NCBI GenBank assembly: GCA_012845835.1
Contig: JABAKD010000007.1
Location: 7,900,566-7,964,565, forward strand
Source of the DNA: Undaria pinnatifida
Taxonomy: Eukaryota > Sar > Phaeophyceae > Laminariales > Alariaceae
DNA length: 64,000 nt
Direction: 5' to 3'
Shown piece after piece: positions 1 through 45,683 of the stretch. A program made the translations under genes and the position numbers. The notes below the pieces were generated by a model that did no database searches, was not told the DNA's origin, and saw only the letters and a program-made list of their open reading frames with translations. Each line of letters starts with the position of its first letter. Within the stretch, counting starts at the first letter, position 1.

Positions 1-13
1 TTTTTTTCGAATT

Positions 14-145
14 TTGCGGAGCGTTTGCACGTTTTCTGGTCTTCCATGGGCCTACATGGCAAACTGCTGTGATTTTCTTCGTGGCGGGTTTAGATGCTGC
101 CGCGAAGGCTTTCTGCAGAAAAGACAGATCCACGGAGTTAACGAG
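14..145 (+). pseudogene. Decayed copy of exon 1, 5' half
   Basis: Bases 17-141 align with the first about 120 bases of exon 1 (279-400), for example GCGTTTGCACGTTTTCTGG against GCCTTTGCACGCTTTTTGG. The copy carries two single-base insertions relative to exon 1, one in the tggtcttcc stretch and one in the aactgctgtgat stretch, which break the frame. The acceptor AG has become CG. It reads as a dead tandem duplicate of the exon. Confidence 0.8.
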
Positions 146-278
146 TTAATCGTTTCTCAACATTTGCCGGCATTATTATTCACGTTTCATTTTCACTTCT
201 ATTAATAATTTTAGTCAACATTCCTATGGACAATCTTGACGTTTTTATCACCATTGCTTTAACTTTTGACATTTTCAG

Positions 279-34508
<34,230 letters not shown>

Positions 34509-34930
34509 TTGACAATGGTTTTTGTTTGTGTCAACGGTTTTTGGTTGCGATGGGTATACCTGGTAGTCTGTACGGTAGTTTTTTAGGATCATCTGGGACA
34601 CGACCGTGGCTTATTCCATGGCAAGGAATGATCAACAATGCTTTGGTTTTGTGTCAAGATTGTTGGTTGCTGTTGGTATGGTGTGTACAGCAGTAGTAGA
34701 TGATCGCGCGGGACACGACCGTGGCTTGTTCCATGACAATGAGTGATGGGAAAATGTTTGATTTGTGTCAAGCGGAATGCTGGTTGCTTTTGCAGGTGTA
34801 GTCTATACAGTGGTTGGTGACCATGACCATGTGGGACACGACCGTGGCTTGTTCGTTGGAAAGCTATCGAGAGGTGCCGATGGTTGGTGACACCCTTTGC
34901 GCGCTGTTGTCGATCATGATCACGTCGGAC
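34509..34930 (+). repeat. 120-bp tandem repeat starting at the stop codon
   Basis: Three units of about 115-125 bp (ggtttttgtttgtgtcaa .. gggacacgaccgtggcttgttccatg), starting near 34512, 34633 and 34748, then a worn fourth with ttggtgac.. to about 34930. 34931-36060 downstream is mixed, with G/C homopolymers and three agctataggccaa units at 35650-35715. Confidence 0.82.
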
Positions 34931-35929
34931 AGACGGACATGGCTGCTTTTTCAACCTTTTGTGGTGATTTCATTGATTTGCTGTTCTCACATGAGATGCT
35001 GTGAAATGGTTGCTTTCGATGCGTATCGATGGCCGTTTTGGGGCTGCCGGCGTATACCAGAGGGAGGGAGAGGAGGGAAGGGGGGGGATTGGCACGCATG
35101 TCATGGGTTGGTGGTTGTTGATGACGCGTGACGTTTGTTTCGGCTCTCTTTAGTTCTCGACAATATAACAACAGGTTTATCTATGCCCCCCCCCCCCCCT
35201 CCCCCATGAAAACGTGGCGTTGCCTGCCCCCTCCCCCCCTCCACCCCTATTAGACTAGAGAAGTAACAGTGTGTATGTAACCGGTACACAGGAAGCTGCT
35301 TTTGTTTTCGCTAGACTCACGCCGTATTAGGAGGAGAGCAGACATGCATACAGATGGGAGTGACGGTGGCGGTGGTGGGTAATAACCCAGGTGTGCGAAT
35401 AGTACAGAAAAGTGTGGACGGGCATGTAGGGAGGCGGTGGACGTCGGGGGGGGGGTCCATGATTCCACCCCCGGGGTTGGTCCGTGAACCCCCCGCCCCC
35501 CTGCCTGAAGGGTACTGGGGTGGTTTTTTGCTCACAAAGCGGCCGTAGTGCTACCGCAGTTGTTTCGAAGACGTTTCAGGTTTTTAGTTTTGTTTTCTCA
35601 TGTTTTCGTGGAATGGCGGTGGGCCGGGTTCAATCAACTACACACCCCACACAGCTATAGGCCAACCAGCGAACAGCCAGCACACAGCTATAGGCCAATA
35701 AGCTATAGGCCAAGAAGCGGTCAGCCCGCCCGCGTGTGTGTTGTGGAAACCCCGGCGTTGTGGGGGGGAGGGGGTAAAGACGATGGGACGGTGATGTTGC
35801 AATACTGGTTTGAAACTAGCGCCGTTGGAAACAAGTTGTTGTAGGCCGGTTATTTTTTTTTTTTTGTCATCGTGGGACACGAATAGCATCAAGGCTACGG
35901 TAGGGGGGTACCTCCAATTTTCACTCCCA

Positions 35930-35992
35930 GGTCAAAGCCGAAAAACGGTATAAAAGCCAAAAAACGGTATACCTCTTCATAGCATCAAGCCA
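35930..35992. mobile_element. TIR element M1 end fragment
   Basis: gccaaaaaacggtatacctcttcatagcatc resembles the M1 terminus (gccaaaaaaaggtatacctcgatcgcagcacg at 21946). Only one end is present. Confidence 0.5.
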
Positions 35993-36059
35993 ATGTTTTT
36001 TTACGCAGGTTTGTTTTCCAATCTTGGGAAACAAGTATTGCTAACAGTCAACCGGTTTC

Positions 36060-37570
36060 TTGTGTTGCGTCTATAGGTGGAATCCGGATTTTTTTTTTTT
36101 TTTGCCGAGGCGTGTTGGAGAAATATGCTAAGGACAGTGCGGTTGCTTGAAATGGTGTGGTTCTGTTGAGTCGTCGTCTCGGGAAGCCGACAGAAACCAG
36201 TTGTATTTGTTGCTTCTCGATGGAATCCAGGTGTTTCCATGCTTGTTTGAGGACGGGGAGGGAGAGAGGGTGGGTCGGGGCACGGCGTGACTGGAAGGAT
36301 AGTGCGGCGTGGCTTTCTTATTTTGCATGGTTGGAATCCCATAGAAGTCGGTTATTGTCGTTTCTTCTCATTGGAAGCCGGATGTGTTGCATGCGTGGCC
36401 AGGAGGGAGAGGTGTGGGGGGGGGGTTAGGGGAAAGTGGCGGGGGATAGGAGAACGGTGTGGTTGTGTGTTTTCGCCATCGTGGGTATCCGATAGAAGCC
36501 GGTATTTTTTGTTGCTTCTCAATGGAATCCGGGTGTGTCCCATGCGCGTTCTGGAGGGGGTGGGGAAGGAAGGGAAGGGGGGGATAGGATAACTGTATGG
36601 TTGGCAGAATACTGTGGTATCGTGCCGGCATCGTGGGAAACCAGCGGAAGCCGGGTGGGATTGTTGCTTCTTGGTTGAATCCGGGTGTGTTCCATGCTTG
36701 TTCTGGAGGGGATTATGAGGCGGGGGGGGTAGGAGAACGGTGTGGTTCGCAGAATGCTGTGGTTTCGTGCTTGCATTGTGAGAAACAGCAGAAACCGGTT
36801 GAGCATGTTGTTTCTGGATGGTATCCGGGTGTGTTCTATCCGGGTGTGTTCTACGCGTCTTCCGGAGTGGAGCGGGGGGGAAGAGAGGATGAAGAGGAGG
36901 AGGGGGGGGGGGTAGGAGAACGGTGTGGTTTCGTGCTTACATTGTGAGAAACCAGCAGAAGCGGGTTAGTTTTGTAGCCTCTTGGTAGGATTCGTGTGTG
37001 TTCCATGCGTGCTCAGCATGAGGTGTGGAGGGAGGGGGCAGACGGTGCGGTTGCTTGATTGTTGCGGATTGACGCGGTTCTGGTGTTTCACGGTTGTGGA
37101 AACCCAATAGAAGGCGGGTAGTTTTGTTGCTTCTATGATGGGTTAAATCCGGGTGTGTTCAGGGGGGGGCGGGTGTTGCCTGAATAGCACGGTGTTGTTA
37201 TTTTTCTCTAACGTGGGAATTCAATAGAAACCCGTTAATTTTGTTGCTTCTCAATGGAATCCGGGTGTGTTCCATGCGTGTTCAGAAAGGGGCGAGGAGG
37301 GAGGTTGGGAGCGGGGGGGGTGGGGTGGGTGGGGGGGGGGGATCATGAGACGGTTGCAAGAATAGTGTGGTTTTTGAGATTTGACCGTCGTTGGAATCCA
37401 GCAGAAGCCGGTTATATTTGTTGCTCCTTAATGGAATCCGGGTGTTCCATGCGTGTTCCGGAGGGGGAGGGGAGGTGGGCAGAGCTGAGATGGTGCATGA
37501 TGTCGCAAGAATACTGTGAGACAAGTTTAGTTCGTGCTTGCGTTGTGACAAACCCATAGAAGGCCGTCTT
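36060..37570 (+). repeat. 150-bp satellite-like tandem array, about ten units
   Basis: The core ttgttgcttctcaatggaatccgggtgtgttccatgcgtg recurs near 36083, 36221, 36372, 36521, 36672, 36816, 36985, 37138, 37251 and 37430. A G-rich block (gaggggg) and gtgggaaaccmaatagaagccggt sit in each period. No coding signal. Confidence 0.92.
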
Positions 37571-38090
37571 TTCTTTTTCGGGGTATGACGGGAAGGGGGT
37601 GGCGAAGAAGGATGGAATATCATATACATACACAAGATAAGTTTATTTTTTGGTATCCCTCGCAGTTTTGTTATGGAGAAAGGGTCACAGCGAGGGATGA
37701 GGGGGGTGGGGCGGGAAGGAATGTATAGTAAAAATAGTTTTATGGATGGTGCATGTTATACGTACGACACTCTTTTTTTTTTCCTCGTTGCTCGTGGCCA
37801 TAATTTTTACATAAACTCGGCGGAAAATACTGCTTTATTCTGGTTCTTTGTTTATTTTGCTCTTTTTGTGTGCGTTTTCGTGTTTTCCTGTTTTTTCTTT
37901 TTTGGTTTGTTTCTTCTGTTTCTTTTATTTAATAGGAGTGGGTGGCGATTAAAAGTCGCGACCACTGAAACCGGGAAAAAGTGGATTTGAAAGAAAAGAG
38001 ACGAACAATTCTACCGCGAGCAAGTAGTATATAGATGAGCATTACATAGCAGTACAAGAGTAGGAGTAGTACATACTCTATAGTTGTTCA
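37571..38090 (+). other. Unassigned stretch
   Basis: AT-rich with T runs and no recognised gene or repeat; 37880-37935 is TTTTCGTGTTTTCC-like low complexity. Confidence 0.5.
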
Positions 38091-38097
38091 GTATCGT

Positions 38098-38375
38098 GTG
38101 ATACCAGGTAGACACACATCGTAAGCTATTGAACGCGGCATGTTTGGGCGCCCTAGTCTAAGGCGCTCGACAACGTGAGCTCGGAGTTTTTCGTGTAACA
38201 TATCGTACGGCATTGAACGCGGCATGTTTAGGTGCGCTGGTCTTACAGCGTTCGATAGGGCAAGCTCGGAGGTTTCAGCTTGATGTATCGTACGCTGTAA
38301 CAAGCGGCATGCTTCGGTCAGGTGCCCTGCTCTACTGCGTTCGAGCAAATAAGGTCGAAGATTTTGGGTTTTTCA
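38098..38375 (+). repeat. 87-bp tandem repeat, three units
   Basis: atcgtayrgcattgaacgcggcatgttt.ggtgcgctggtcttac.gcgttcga..agctcgga recurs at 38117, 38204 and 38286. The third unit has diverged. Confidence 0.88.
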
Positions 38376-38454
38376 TACGATAGTACGGGTGGTCGATATG
38401 ACAAGGGCATCATACGGCTAAAGGGATCATTAGGGCTTGAACACAATTGTCACG

Positions 38455-38640
38455 GAGGGCACGCGGGGGGGGGGGGGGGGGGAGGGGGGCGTTAGTGGGT
38501 TGTCGTCCCCCCTCCCCCCTCCCCTTCCTCCTCCCCGTGGGGGGGAGAGGGTGAAAAGAGGGTGGGGGGGAGGCTAAGCTGTAGTTGCCCGTCTCTTCCC
38601 CCCCCCTCCCCCCCTCCCTCCGTCGTCGCCTTGGTTTTCT
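38455..38640. repeat. G-run / C-run block
   Basis: A G tract at about 38466-38488 faces C-rich tracts at 38506-38525 and 38598-38620, giving a potential G:C hairpin. 38650-38760 holds gatca-type short repeats. The rest up to 39211 is unassigned. Confidence 0.7.
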
Positions 38641-39211
38641 TAGGTTAGTTAGGTCATGCAGGTCATACACAGATCGTACAGATCACTCAGATCGCAAGGA
38701 TCTGACAAATCATCAGGATCGTTCACAATCATACACTGCATACACTGCATAAACATGTTTTCAGCACTTTTTTTTCCCGAACTTCCCCCGATAACCGCTG
38801 CTTTATCTTCTCTCCAAGACTTTGTGAAGGGTGCAATCGTTCTCGTTGAACGCATGTCAGACGCTGGTTGTCTTTCCGCTTGTGCCCGTTGCATGTTTTT
38901 TCCCTGACACTGTCGAGCTGTCGGGGAGAATCTTGGTTCAACGTACCGAACACTTTTTGGCTCCCGCGGGAATGGTCGTTTGCTCGTTGATCATGTTGTG
39001 TCGCGTGTTTTCCTACGAGTGCCTCTCTCTTTTGGCAGCGGCTGTGGGGCGCGATGGGGGTTATCGTCGAATTCTCCTTGATCTGATCATTTTATTCTAT
39101 AAAATAATTTCTGAATACCTTGAGGGTATAGTTTCTGTTTTGGCTTACCCTCGGACGGCTGTCTTTTCGTGACCGCAATAGTTTCACCGTGGTTGACAAT
39201 TTCCGCCTCAG

Positions 39212-39316
39212 GGCCCCGACGGCGACACGCTCGCGGTGGTGCCTCCGCACATGTCACCCGCCCCTCTGGGAAGCCTCGCGTTCCTGCTCGCTGAGCACGA
39301 CGAGCAATCCCGTTAA
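39212..39316 (+). CDS. Candidate alternative or true terminal exon of the SOS1-like gene
   Basis: Good acceptor tttccgcctcag, then 34 codons and TAA: GPDGDTLAVVPPHMSPAPLG SLAFLLAEHDEQSR. Codon quality resembles the upstream exons (G/C-rich third positions), unlike its AT-rich surroundings. It enters in phase 0, so it can follow exon 30 (ends phase 0) or a phase-0 donor inside exon 31. I infer it belongs to this gene; a separate small gene cannot be excluded. Confidence 0.6.
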   Translation, partial: GPDGDTLAVVPPHMSPAPLGSLAFLLAEHDEQSR

Positions 39317-40104
39317 CAGCCGCGAAAAGTTGTCATCGTGTTCTCAAATCTGTCCCTGTATTCAAGACAATCGCGCCCAGTATAATGATGCAGTCCAGTA
39401 TGTACTTGTGGCTGTCCAGTATGTACTGGTGGCTGTTGTCTGTTATCGAGTCAAACATATATATGCTGATTGGGTTCAGTGTACGGACCGCTCGACCAAG
39501 TATCTATTTTCAAGTCGAAAATAATCAACATATTGTATACCTGGTACGACGTTTTGGTGAAGGCATTCAACGCAATGTTTTGCGTTGATTGCGCTATATG
39601 CGACTGTTTGTAATCGTAGATCATGGTGATTCTTTTACGCGATTGGGCCACTTGTAAATACACGTACGAGTATAAATATTTTTAGTCTCAATGCTGCAAT
39701 TAACATTAACATATTAGATAACTAACAATACTCTGTATTCGTACTCCTCCCGATACCCAAGCGGGGAAAAAAACAAAAATAAACCTCTACCATACATATG
39801 ATAAGAGTAGTAGACCAGACTATACGGGAAACTACAGCAATACATTTATAAAATAGATATGATGTTAGATCTAGCTCAAAAGCTCAAAATTCCCCACCTA
39901 GAGTAAAAGCACCAACACTAACCATTATAGTGGATAACAAATAGGATCCCTCCCAATTAAAAAACTCACCCATATAGTATATTACAAGTACCAACAACGC
40001 AGCTGCTTGCAAAGATGAGTATTGACCCGAAATTCGTCGAACTCACGGCTGACGTTCTTGAAATCATTTTTATAAAATACGTTGGCATTTACACAAGAGC
40101 GGCC
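39317..40104 (+). other. Gene-poor AT-rich stretch after the last exon
   Basis: 39395-39430 has a short duplicated gtccagtatgtactkgtggctgt. Base composition drops to AT-rich at 39650-40000, plausibly 3' UTR or intergenic. No feature recognised otherwise. Confidence 0.5.
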
Positions 40105-40275
40105 GAAGGCTCCGATTTAGACCAGGTATTGAGTTGTCTTCGAGATTACTCGAGCTGACGTCCACATTTCGGCGGGCTGTTCCCTGGAGGTTCCTCAGCT
40201 TGCTCGACTCTGCCTGACCCTGCCGGGCTCGGCGTCGGTGGTGCTCGCGTCGTCTCTCTGCCCCGGGATTGTGTT
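40105..40275 (+). repeat. Dispersed repeat X, copy 1
   Basis: ggccgaaggctccgatttagaccagg..tcgagctgacgtccac..tgctcgactctgcc..gtgctcgcgtcgtctctctgc matches 51508-51665 in the same orientation. Non-coding. Confidence 0.85.
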
Positions 40276-41280
40276 TTTTTTGCTTTTTTGCTCAAGGCAC
40301 GGGATGCGGCATAAGTTCGATTTGGGCATGATTTAGCTCTCCATTTCCCATGGTAGGGAACGCCTCGCAAATCTCAACAAAGTATTCTTTAGGCTCTGCA
40401 GCTCTGCAGCAAAAATGTTGCCATTGTCTGCAGCCAGCTGCACAGAGCGCAGATGACAGACAAGATACGACAGCAATGACGGCAGCGAGGTAGATGGCCC
40501 AAGCCGTCAGCAGCATCATCAGCACGTCTGATCTTATGCCTAGTGCTCTACTCCCGCGGGAGTCACAGTGGCAGCGGTACCCGGACCTGATATGTTGTTA
40601 ATATTATACTGCTGTACAAAGCGTTCGAAACACTACTACTTTTGAGAATTCCACTTACCTACCTTTAGAAGTGCATCCACGTTTCGTTTGTGGGAATTAG
40701 TGTGGGATATTTATGATATGTGCGGTCCTGAAAGATGGATCGTGGATCGTGGACCAACATATATATATGGATCGACTCTTCGGAGCGGCGATGAAAAAAG
40801 ACTGACAAAACTTTTTTTTCTCGCACTCTGCGATTTTTAAAAGTGACTCCGTTCGTTGTGTTTATTTTCTATTTTTATGGTCTGGCCTGTTTTGTTGTGT
40901 TCTCGTACCCTGTACGCTAGTATTTCAATTGCTTTTACCTTGATTATTTGTGATTGTTTGACTTTATTTACTCTGTATCACAGCCTGTGACCACATAAAA
41001 GGTTGTATCTCTCTAGGATGAAGAATCAGCACGGACACTGACTGGGTGTAATGATGATGTCGTTGGGTACGCAATGCCTCCCCTCGAAGACAACGCTCGA
41101 AAAAGGGATTTGACCGTGAAATCCGATATCGAAAAGCAACGACACAGCAGTCGTACGACAATAGGCCAAACGCCTCGAGGTGTGGCCATGAAAAAAGTGT
41201 AGTGGGGACGAAATAATAATCCAATTTATTTGAATGATGCCAACTTGGAAATAACTGTTTTGACCCATATGTTTTTTTTC
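40276..41280. other. Mostly unassigned; start of family R1
   Basis: 41085-41140 (cctcgaagacaacgctcgaaaaaggg atttgaccgtgaaatc) is a worn copy of the R1 core. The rest shows no recognisable gene or repeat. Confidence 0.45.
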
Positions 41281-41650
41281 GTTCAAGCTCTGCATATGCC
41301 AAGATCCAACAATTTCAATAGCTCGGGCGTATACCGCCCAAAATACGTTTTTTTGCGCACTTCTCGCTTGTCTCGCTCAGCCCACATACCCGATCTCGGC
41401 CAGGTGCGGAACGGATAAGGCAGGGCGCGGGGCGTTTGAGCCGCCCCCCGAAGACGGCGCTCGAACGAAGCTATTTGACCGAGAATTCCAGTTCCGAGAA
41501 TCGCATACTGAGGCCGAGACGGAAAAAAACTCCTGACCAAATCCGTCCCCTAAAAAAAAGAATAATCATGTAGTCTATGTATGCAAGGGCTCCATGCGCG
41601 CCGGCATACGCCGGCACCCATTCTTCGGGTAGGGCAGGGCAGCACTTCGA
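41281..41650 (+). repeat. Repeat family R1, fullest copy
   Basis: Contains gttcaagctctgcatatgcc, cgggcgtataccgccc, cacttctcgcttgtctcgctc, gtgcggaacggataaggcagggcg, cccccgaagacggcgctcgaacgaag and ttgaccgagaattccagttcc. Other copies: 44725-44960, 47040-47160, 47370-47680, 50335-50525 and a scrap at 44040-44100, all in the same orientation. It gives similar short frames on both strands, but none is consistently open. Confidence 0.85.
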
Positions 41651-42109
41651 ATTGTTTGATCCAATACTTACTTGGAAGAGTGAAAAATGTCACCACACAC
41701 ATATCATAGTCTGCGCGTACAGTATGTAAGGTAATGCCAAGAGTTCAAGACACACTAACAATCATAACAATGTATTAGAATTAATAGCTACCGTTTTCTA
41801 GGCGAATCCGATTCCGAGCTTCATTCATCAGATTTCGATCGGATAAATCCGAGCACACTCCGACTGACCCTTTATTAGTCTGGCGACGAAACGTGTCGAG
41901 TGCGTTTCTTATGATATTTTTGCTCAACCAAGCATCCGGGGCCAGAAAGGCGACTGACCATGTCCGCTGCGTGTGATCAGAGAAGTTGTACATGGACCAA
42001 TTGCATAATACAACCGCAGTCAGTCCAGATCGAGTCGATCGGTGCAACTCGCTTGGGTATCGTATTACTACAGCAGCAGCATTACTGTAGTAATACACTT
42101 CACTTCTTT

Positions 42110-42480
42110 TCTTTTTCCCATCCCATTTATTGTGATGCTCGCATTACTTTCGCCCTCCCAGTAATATAACTTAGATCCGGGGTCATATCGCGGGCTCCCC
42201 TCCCCCCTCCCCACTACTCTACCTGCCCTAATTTTTGTCGCGAGAAGAATTTAGCATTTTCGTCCCTCGTCGATTAGCGTCGATTTGTACCTACCCACGC
42301 TGCTAGGCGATTCCAGCAGTTAGTTGCTCCTTTGTCGTCCCCAATTATTTTTGGGAATAAATAATGCCAACAAAGCCCACAACGGTCAACGGTGGTAATT
42401 TACCTCAAGGACCAACGCTAGTATTAGTAGTAGCAGTAGTAGTATTCGAGTGTAGCCCCACTAGACCACCTGGGCGACCG
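42110..42480 (-). mobile_element. tRNA-headed SINE, family C, copy 1
   Basis: Shares cccagtartaacttagatccggggtca, cgagaagaatttagcattttcgtccctcgtcga and gtacctacc with 48470-48785. The right end, reversed, is a tRNA-like head: cccaggtggtctagtggggct resembles a tRNA A box. Confidence 0.72.
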
Positions 42481-42496
42481 ACTCTTCATCACTCAC

Positions 42497-42786
42497 TGCC
42501 CCGGTGGCGTACCAGGTTATATCCTCTAGCCTGATATTATAGGCCAGCTTCGTGAGTTCGAATCCCCTCGAGTGCGTACTCGTATAATTTTTCGTCTTGT
42601 TGTGCACTAGTTGATGTACGAAAAGCGCGAGAGCGTGAGTTAGCAACCCTCGATGAAAAGTGGACGACCAGTGGGTGCTGAACCCTATGCGCCAAGAAAA
42701 ATGAAGACAAAAACCGGGAGGGGAAAGGGAAGGACGATACCTGTGACCACGGCTTGTATGTCCAGAAGCTGGAAAGTAGAAGTGTG
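42497..42786 (+). mobile_element. tRNA-headed SINE, family A, copy 3
   Basis: ccccggtggcgtaccaggtta, gtgagttcgaatcccctcg (B box), aaaagcgcgagagcgtgagttagcaac and ccacggcttg..gaagctggaaagtag as in the other two copies. It abuts family C head-to-head. Confidence 0.8.
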
Positions 42787-43209
42787 CCAGAAAAAAAAGA
42801 AATCACTAGAAGAGATGATCAATCAGCAGTCAGCAGCAATAAGGAGCACGTCAAATACGAAGCAACGCAAACTTGTTTGTCAGTTACGTACCAACATACG
42901 ACCACTTGCACTTGACCGGCAAACGACCACAGCCACGGAGTCAGGGACGACAGCAACAATAGAGCACGCCATCCTACTGCCTACTTGCCACCATCTTCGA
43001 GTGGCGCAGCTTAACAACAGGAGGAGCTTGTATAATACAACCGGGGACGCAGCCACTCGCAATGCTGCTTGCTGTGTGGCTTTTCCTGGCGCAGTAATCG
43101 TCATCACTGCTACCTCCACCTCGTTTAGTCATGCGTGCGTTTGCCACGTCTACATCCATGCATTATGTACGCGTACCTACCAAAATTCAATAAACAAATG
43201 CACTAAATG
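42787..43209. other. Unassigned stretch
   Basis: Open on the plus strand for about 140 codons (up to 43207), but with no recognisable domain, and the first part overlaps the SINE end; likely non-coding. Confidence 0.4.
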
Positions 43210-43214
43210 ATCCC

Positions 43215-43890
43215 TACCGCAGTGTTAAGGAATTAGTGGGGTATTAGTCCGTTTGACCACTTGCAAAAGGTTAACCAATAGCTTACCCAAACTAAGCCTT
43301 ATAACACTCTCCCCCCCTGAAACGGCTGGATAGCAGGTCGGCCGGATATACGGCGGACCTCTGTCAATATCCAAGCCGTTTCATTTCCTGGGGATACCGG
43401 GGAGAGTATTTTTCAAGTTCGCCATGGGGAAATCTGAAAAAGTTTATTATGGTGGATGTGGGGATCGAACCCACGACCCAAAAACCCATGGTCTGTCGAC
43501 GACGCCATTTGTTAAGGACTTTAGTGGGGTATTAGTCCGTTTGACCACTTGCAAAAGGTTAACCAATAGCTTACCCAAACTAAGCCTTATAACACTCTCC
43601 CCCCCTGAAACGGCGGGATAGCAGGTCGGCCGGATATACGGCGGACCTCTGTCAATATCCAAGCCGTTTCATTTCCTGGGGATACCGGTGAGAGTATTTT
43701 TCAAGGTCGCCATGGGAAAATCTGAAAAAGTTTATTATGGTGGATGTGGGGATCGAACCCACGACCCAAAAACCCATGGGCTGTCGACGATGCCATTCGT
43801 TAAGGAATTAGAGAGGTATTAGTCCGTTTGACCACTTGCACAGGTTAACCAATAGCTTACCCAAACTAAGCCTTATAACAGCAGTACCAT
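43215..43890 (-). mobile_element. tRNA-headed SINE, family B, tandem array
   Basis: Two complete 287-bp units (starting 43228 and 43516) and a partial third (from 43802). Reversed, each has an A-box-like ggcttagtttgggtaagc, a B box gtgggttcgatccccac, and a body with actctccccggtatccccag and ccgtttcagggggggaga. A plus-strand copy is at 61680-62045. Confidence 0.85.
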
Positions 43891-44079
43891 GGGCATTTCG
43901 CGACAGTAATATTCTTATTTTTTTTGGCACTTAAAATATGACGCCAATTTGGTGATAATGTCTTGCCAAGTTTGATTTTATCAACCTCTCCATACATCAA
44001 GATCCGAAGAACAACTGGAGAGTACCGTTCAAAACACATTTTTTTGCGCGCTTCTCGCTTGGACGGCGGCCTTCGAACA

Positions 44080-44600
44080 ATGTGATTTGACCGAGAAATG
44101 CTACTACAGCACTGCCCACTGAGCTACACCTAATTACTTGACTCAGTAGCTCAGTAGGTAGTGCTACGATATACTACGGAGTATAATTTAAGTTATGCTA
44201 CTAGAATAACCATTCATAATGTCGTCAGCGCGCACGATTGAAAAAGACAAATATGAAGTTGGTGAGAATCAAACTCACGACACACACGTAGCACTACCCA
44301 CTGTCACTCGACTCAATAACACTCACAGTGAGTGGGTTACGCAAAAAAACAACCAAATATGTTTTCCAGTTCGTTAATTAATTATCACCGACTTCGTAAG
44401 AGCGATCTCCGAAGCAATCCCCTCTCCACGTACTACAGTTAGTAGTACTTAGAAGAACACTAGCAACTATCATAAGCATTCATGACGTCTCCAGCGCGCA
44501 CGCTCCTGAATACCAAATATGATCTGGGTGAGAATCGCACCCACCACACATCCTTCGTTGGTTATATAGCACTATAACCACTGAGCCGAAAGGAAACGAC
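44080..44600. repeat. Cluster of tRNA-like SINE heads
   Basis: tagctcagtaggtagtgctac at 44149 (plus) is tRNA A-box-like. Reversed, 44100-44135 gives tgtagctcagtgggcagtgctg, 44258-44310 gives gtgagtttgattctcaccaac, and 44515-44592 gives ttcggctcagtggttatag .. ggtgcgattctcaccc. None folds into a complete tRNA with a clear anticodon arm by eye, so I call them SINE heads. Confidence 0.6.
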
Positions 44601-44724
44601 ACACAACAGTAGTAGCATCCATAGATAGGGCAAGCGCTGGGAGGCGGCCATGAAGAAAGCATCGTCGGGAAGAAATCTAGATGCCAATTCGGAAATGACG
44701 CCAATTTGGAAATGTTGTCCCTTA

Positions 44725-44960
44725 GTTATTCGTTCAAGCTCTACATATGCCAAGGTCCAAGAATAGCCCGGGCGTATACCGCCCAAATACGAAAGAAATG
44801 CGCACTTCTCGCTTGTCTCGCTCAACGTCTATCCGCGTTTACGTCGATGTACGGAACGGATACGGCAGGGCGAGGGGCGTTGGAGCCACCCCCCGAAGAC
44901 GGCGCTCGAACGAAGCTATTCGACCGAGAATTCCAGCTCCGAGAATCGCATACTCCTCCT
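44725..44960 (+). repeat. Repeat family R1, copy 2
   Basis: cgggcgtataccgccc, acttctcgcttgtctcgctcaac, cggcagggcgaggggcgttgg and cgaagacggcgctcgaacgaagc match the fullest copy. Confidence 0.85.
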
Positions 44961-45115
44961 GCAGACGTTATTTGCGTAAAATGGTCGCGCAAAAAAATGG
45001 TTTCGAGCCTATCTACATCAAGTTGACGTGCTGATCAAGCACGCTCAAAATGAGAAACATATCAATAGCACCAAACGCAATGATATAAAAAGACGAAATA
45101 GAGCGGTCTACTTCT
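44960..45115 (+). pseudogene. Conserved coding-like fragment, copy 1 (element of unknown type)
   Basis: Reads CRRYLRKMVAQK, and further on KHAQNEKHINSTKRNDIKRR followed by NRAVYFWY. It is paralogous to 46690-46860 mostly through substitutions that keep similar residues. Not recognised as a known domain; it is a broken remnant next to family R1. Confidence 0.5.
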
Positions 45116-45660
45116 GGTACAACACGCGTTCTTTTGGATGTATCATGTTCGTCTTGCGGCCTTTCTAATCTTGCAGGGCATTCTCGACAACTACTCGCAA
45201 TTTCCGGTATTTTATTTGTTCAAGCCCTGCAGACGTCAAGCAAAACAACCGCAATTTGACAAGGTACTTATTACTTCGAAGTATATATTAGGTCGCGCAA
45301 AAAGCCTTGGCCTATTGGGTCAAAGCTTACTAAACAAGCTCGCAATTATTTACGCGGTCGTAATTCTGCTGGTCATTTGCATCATATACGTTATCTAGTT
45401 TTTTTTTTTTTTGTTTATGAAGGGTGCCCGTCTAGAATTTTATTTCTAAATAAGGTTGTATCCCCGCCTTCGTTCCCGGCCGTAGGGAACCTTTCGCAGA
45501 TGTCGTAGTATATACGTGCACGAAAGGCAATGCATCGCTCACGCGTTATTTGTTTATTCTTTTTGTAGGTTTTCCATCGTTGTTGCACGTCGTTGTTGGC
45601 GCGTACCCAATTAATATTCTATAAGATAATATTTTTTATGTGCGTATTCACCCGAAGTTA
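45116..45660. other. Unassigned stretch
   Basis: 45222-45245 carries the short motif aagccctgcagacgtcaagc, which recurs at 46867, 47171 and 47205. Otherwise AT-rich and without support for a gene. Confidence 0.45.
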
Positions 45661-45683
45661 TCATCACATTAATAGAGAGAAAA

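Noticed and set aside
42653-43210. 185-codon plus-strand open frame as a gene
   Set aside because: The first third is SINE family A sequence and the rest has no motif or splice support.
44080-44600. Functional tRNA genes
   Set aside because: A- and B-box-like parts are present, but no complete cloverleaf with a clear anticodon arm and acceptor stem could be drawn by eye; they are treated as SINE heads.
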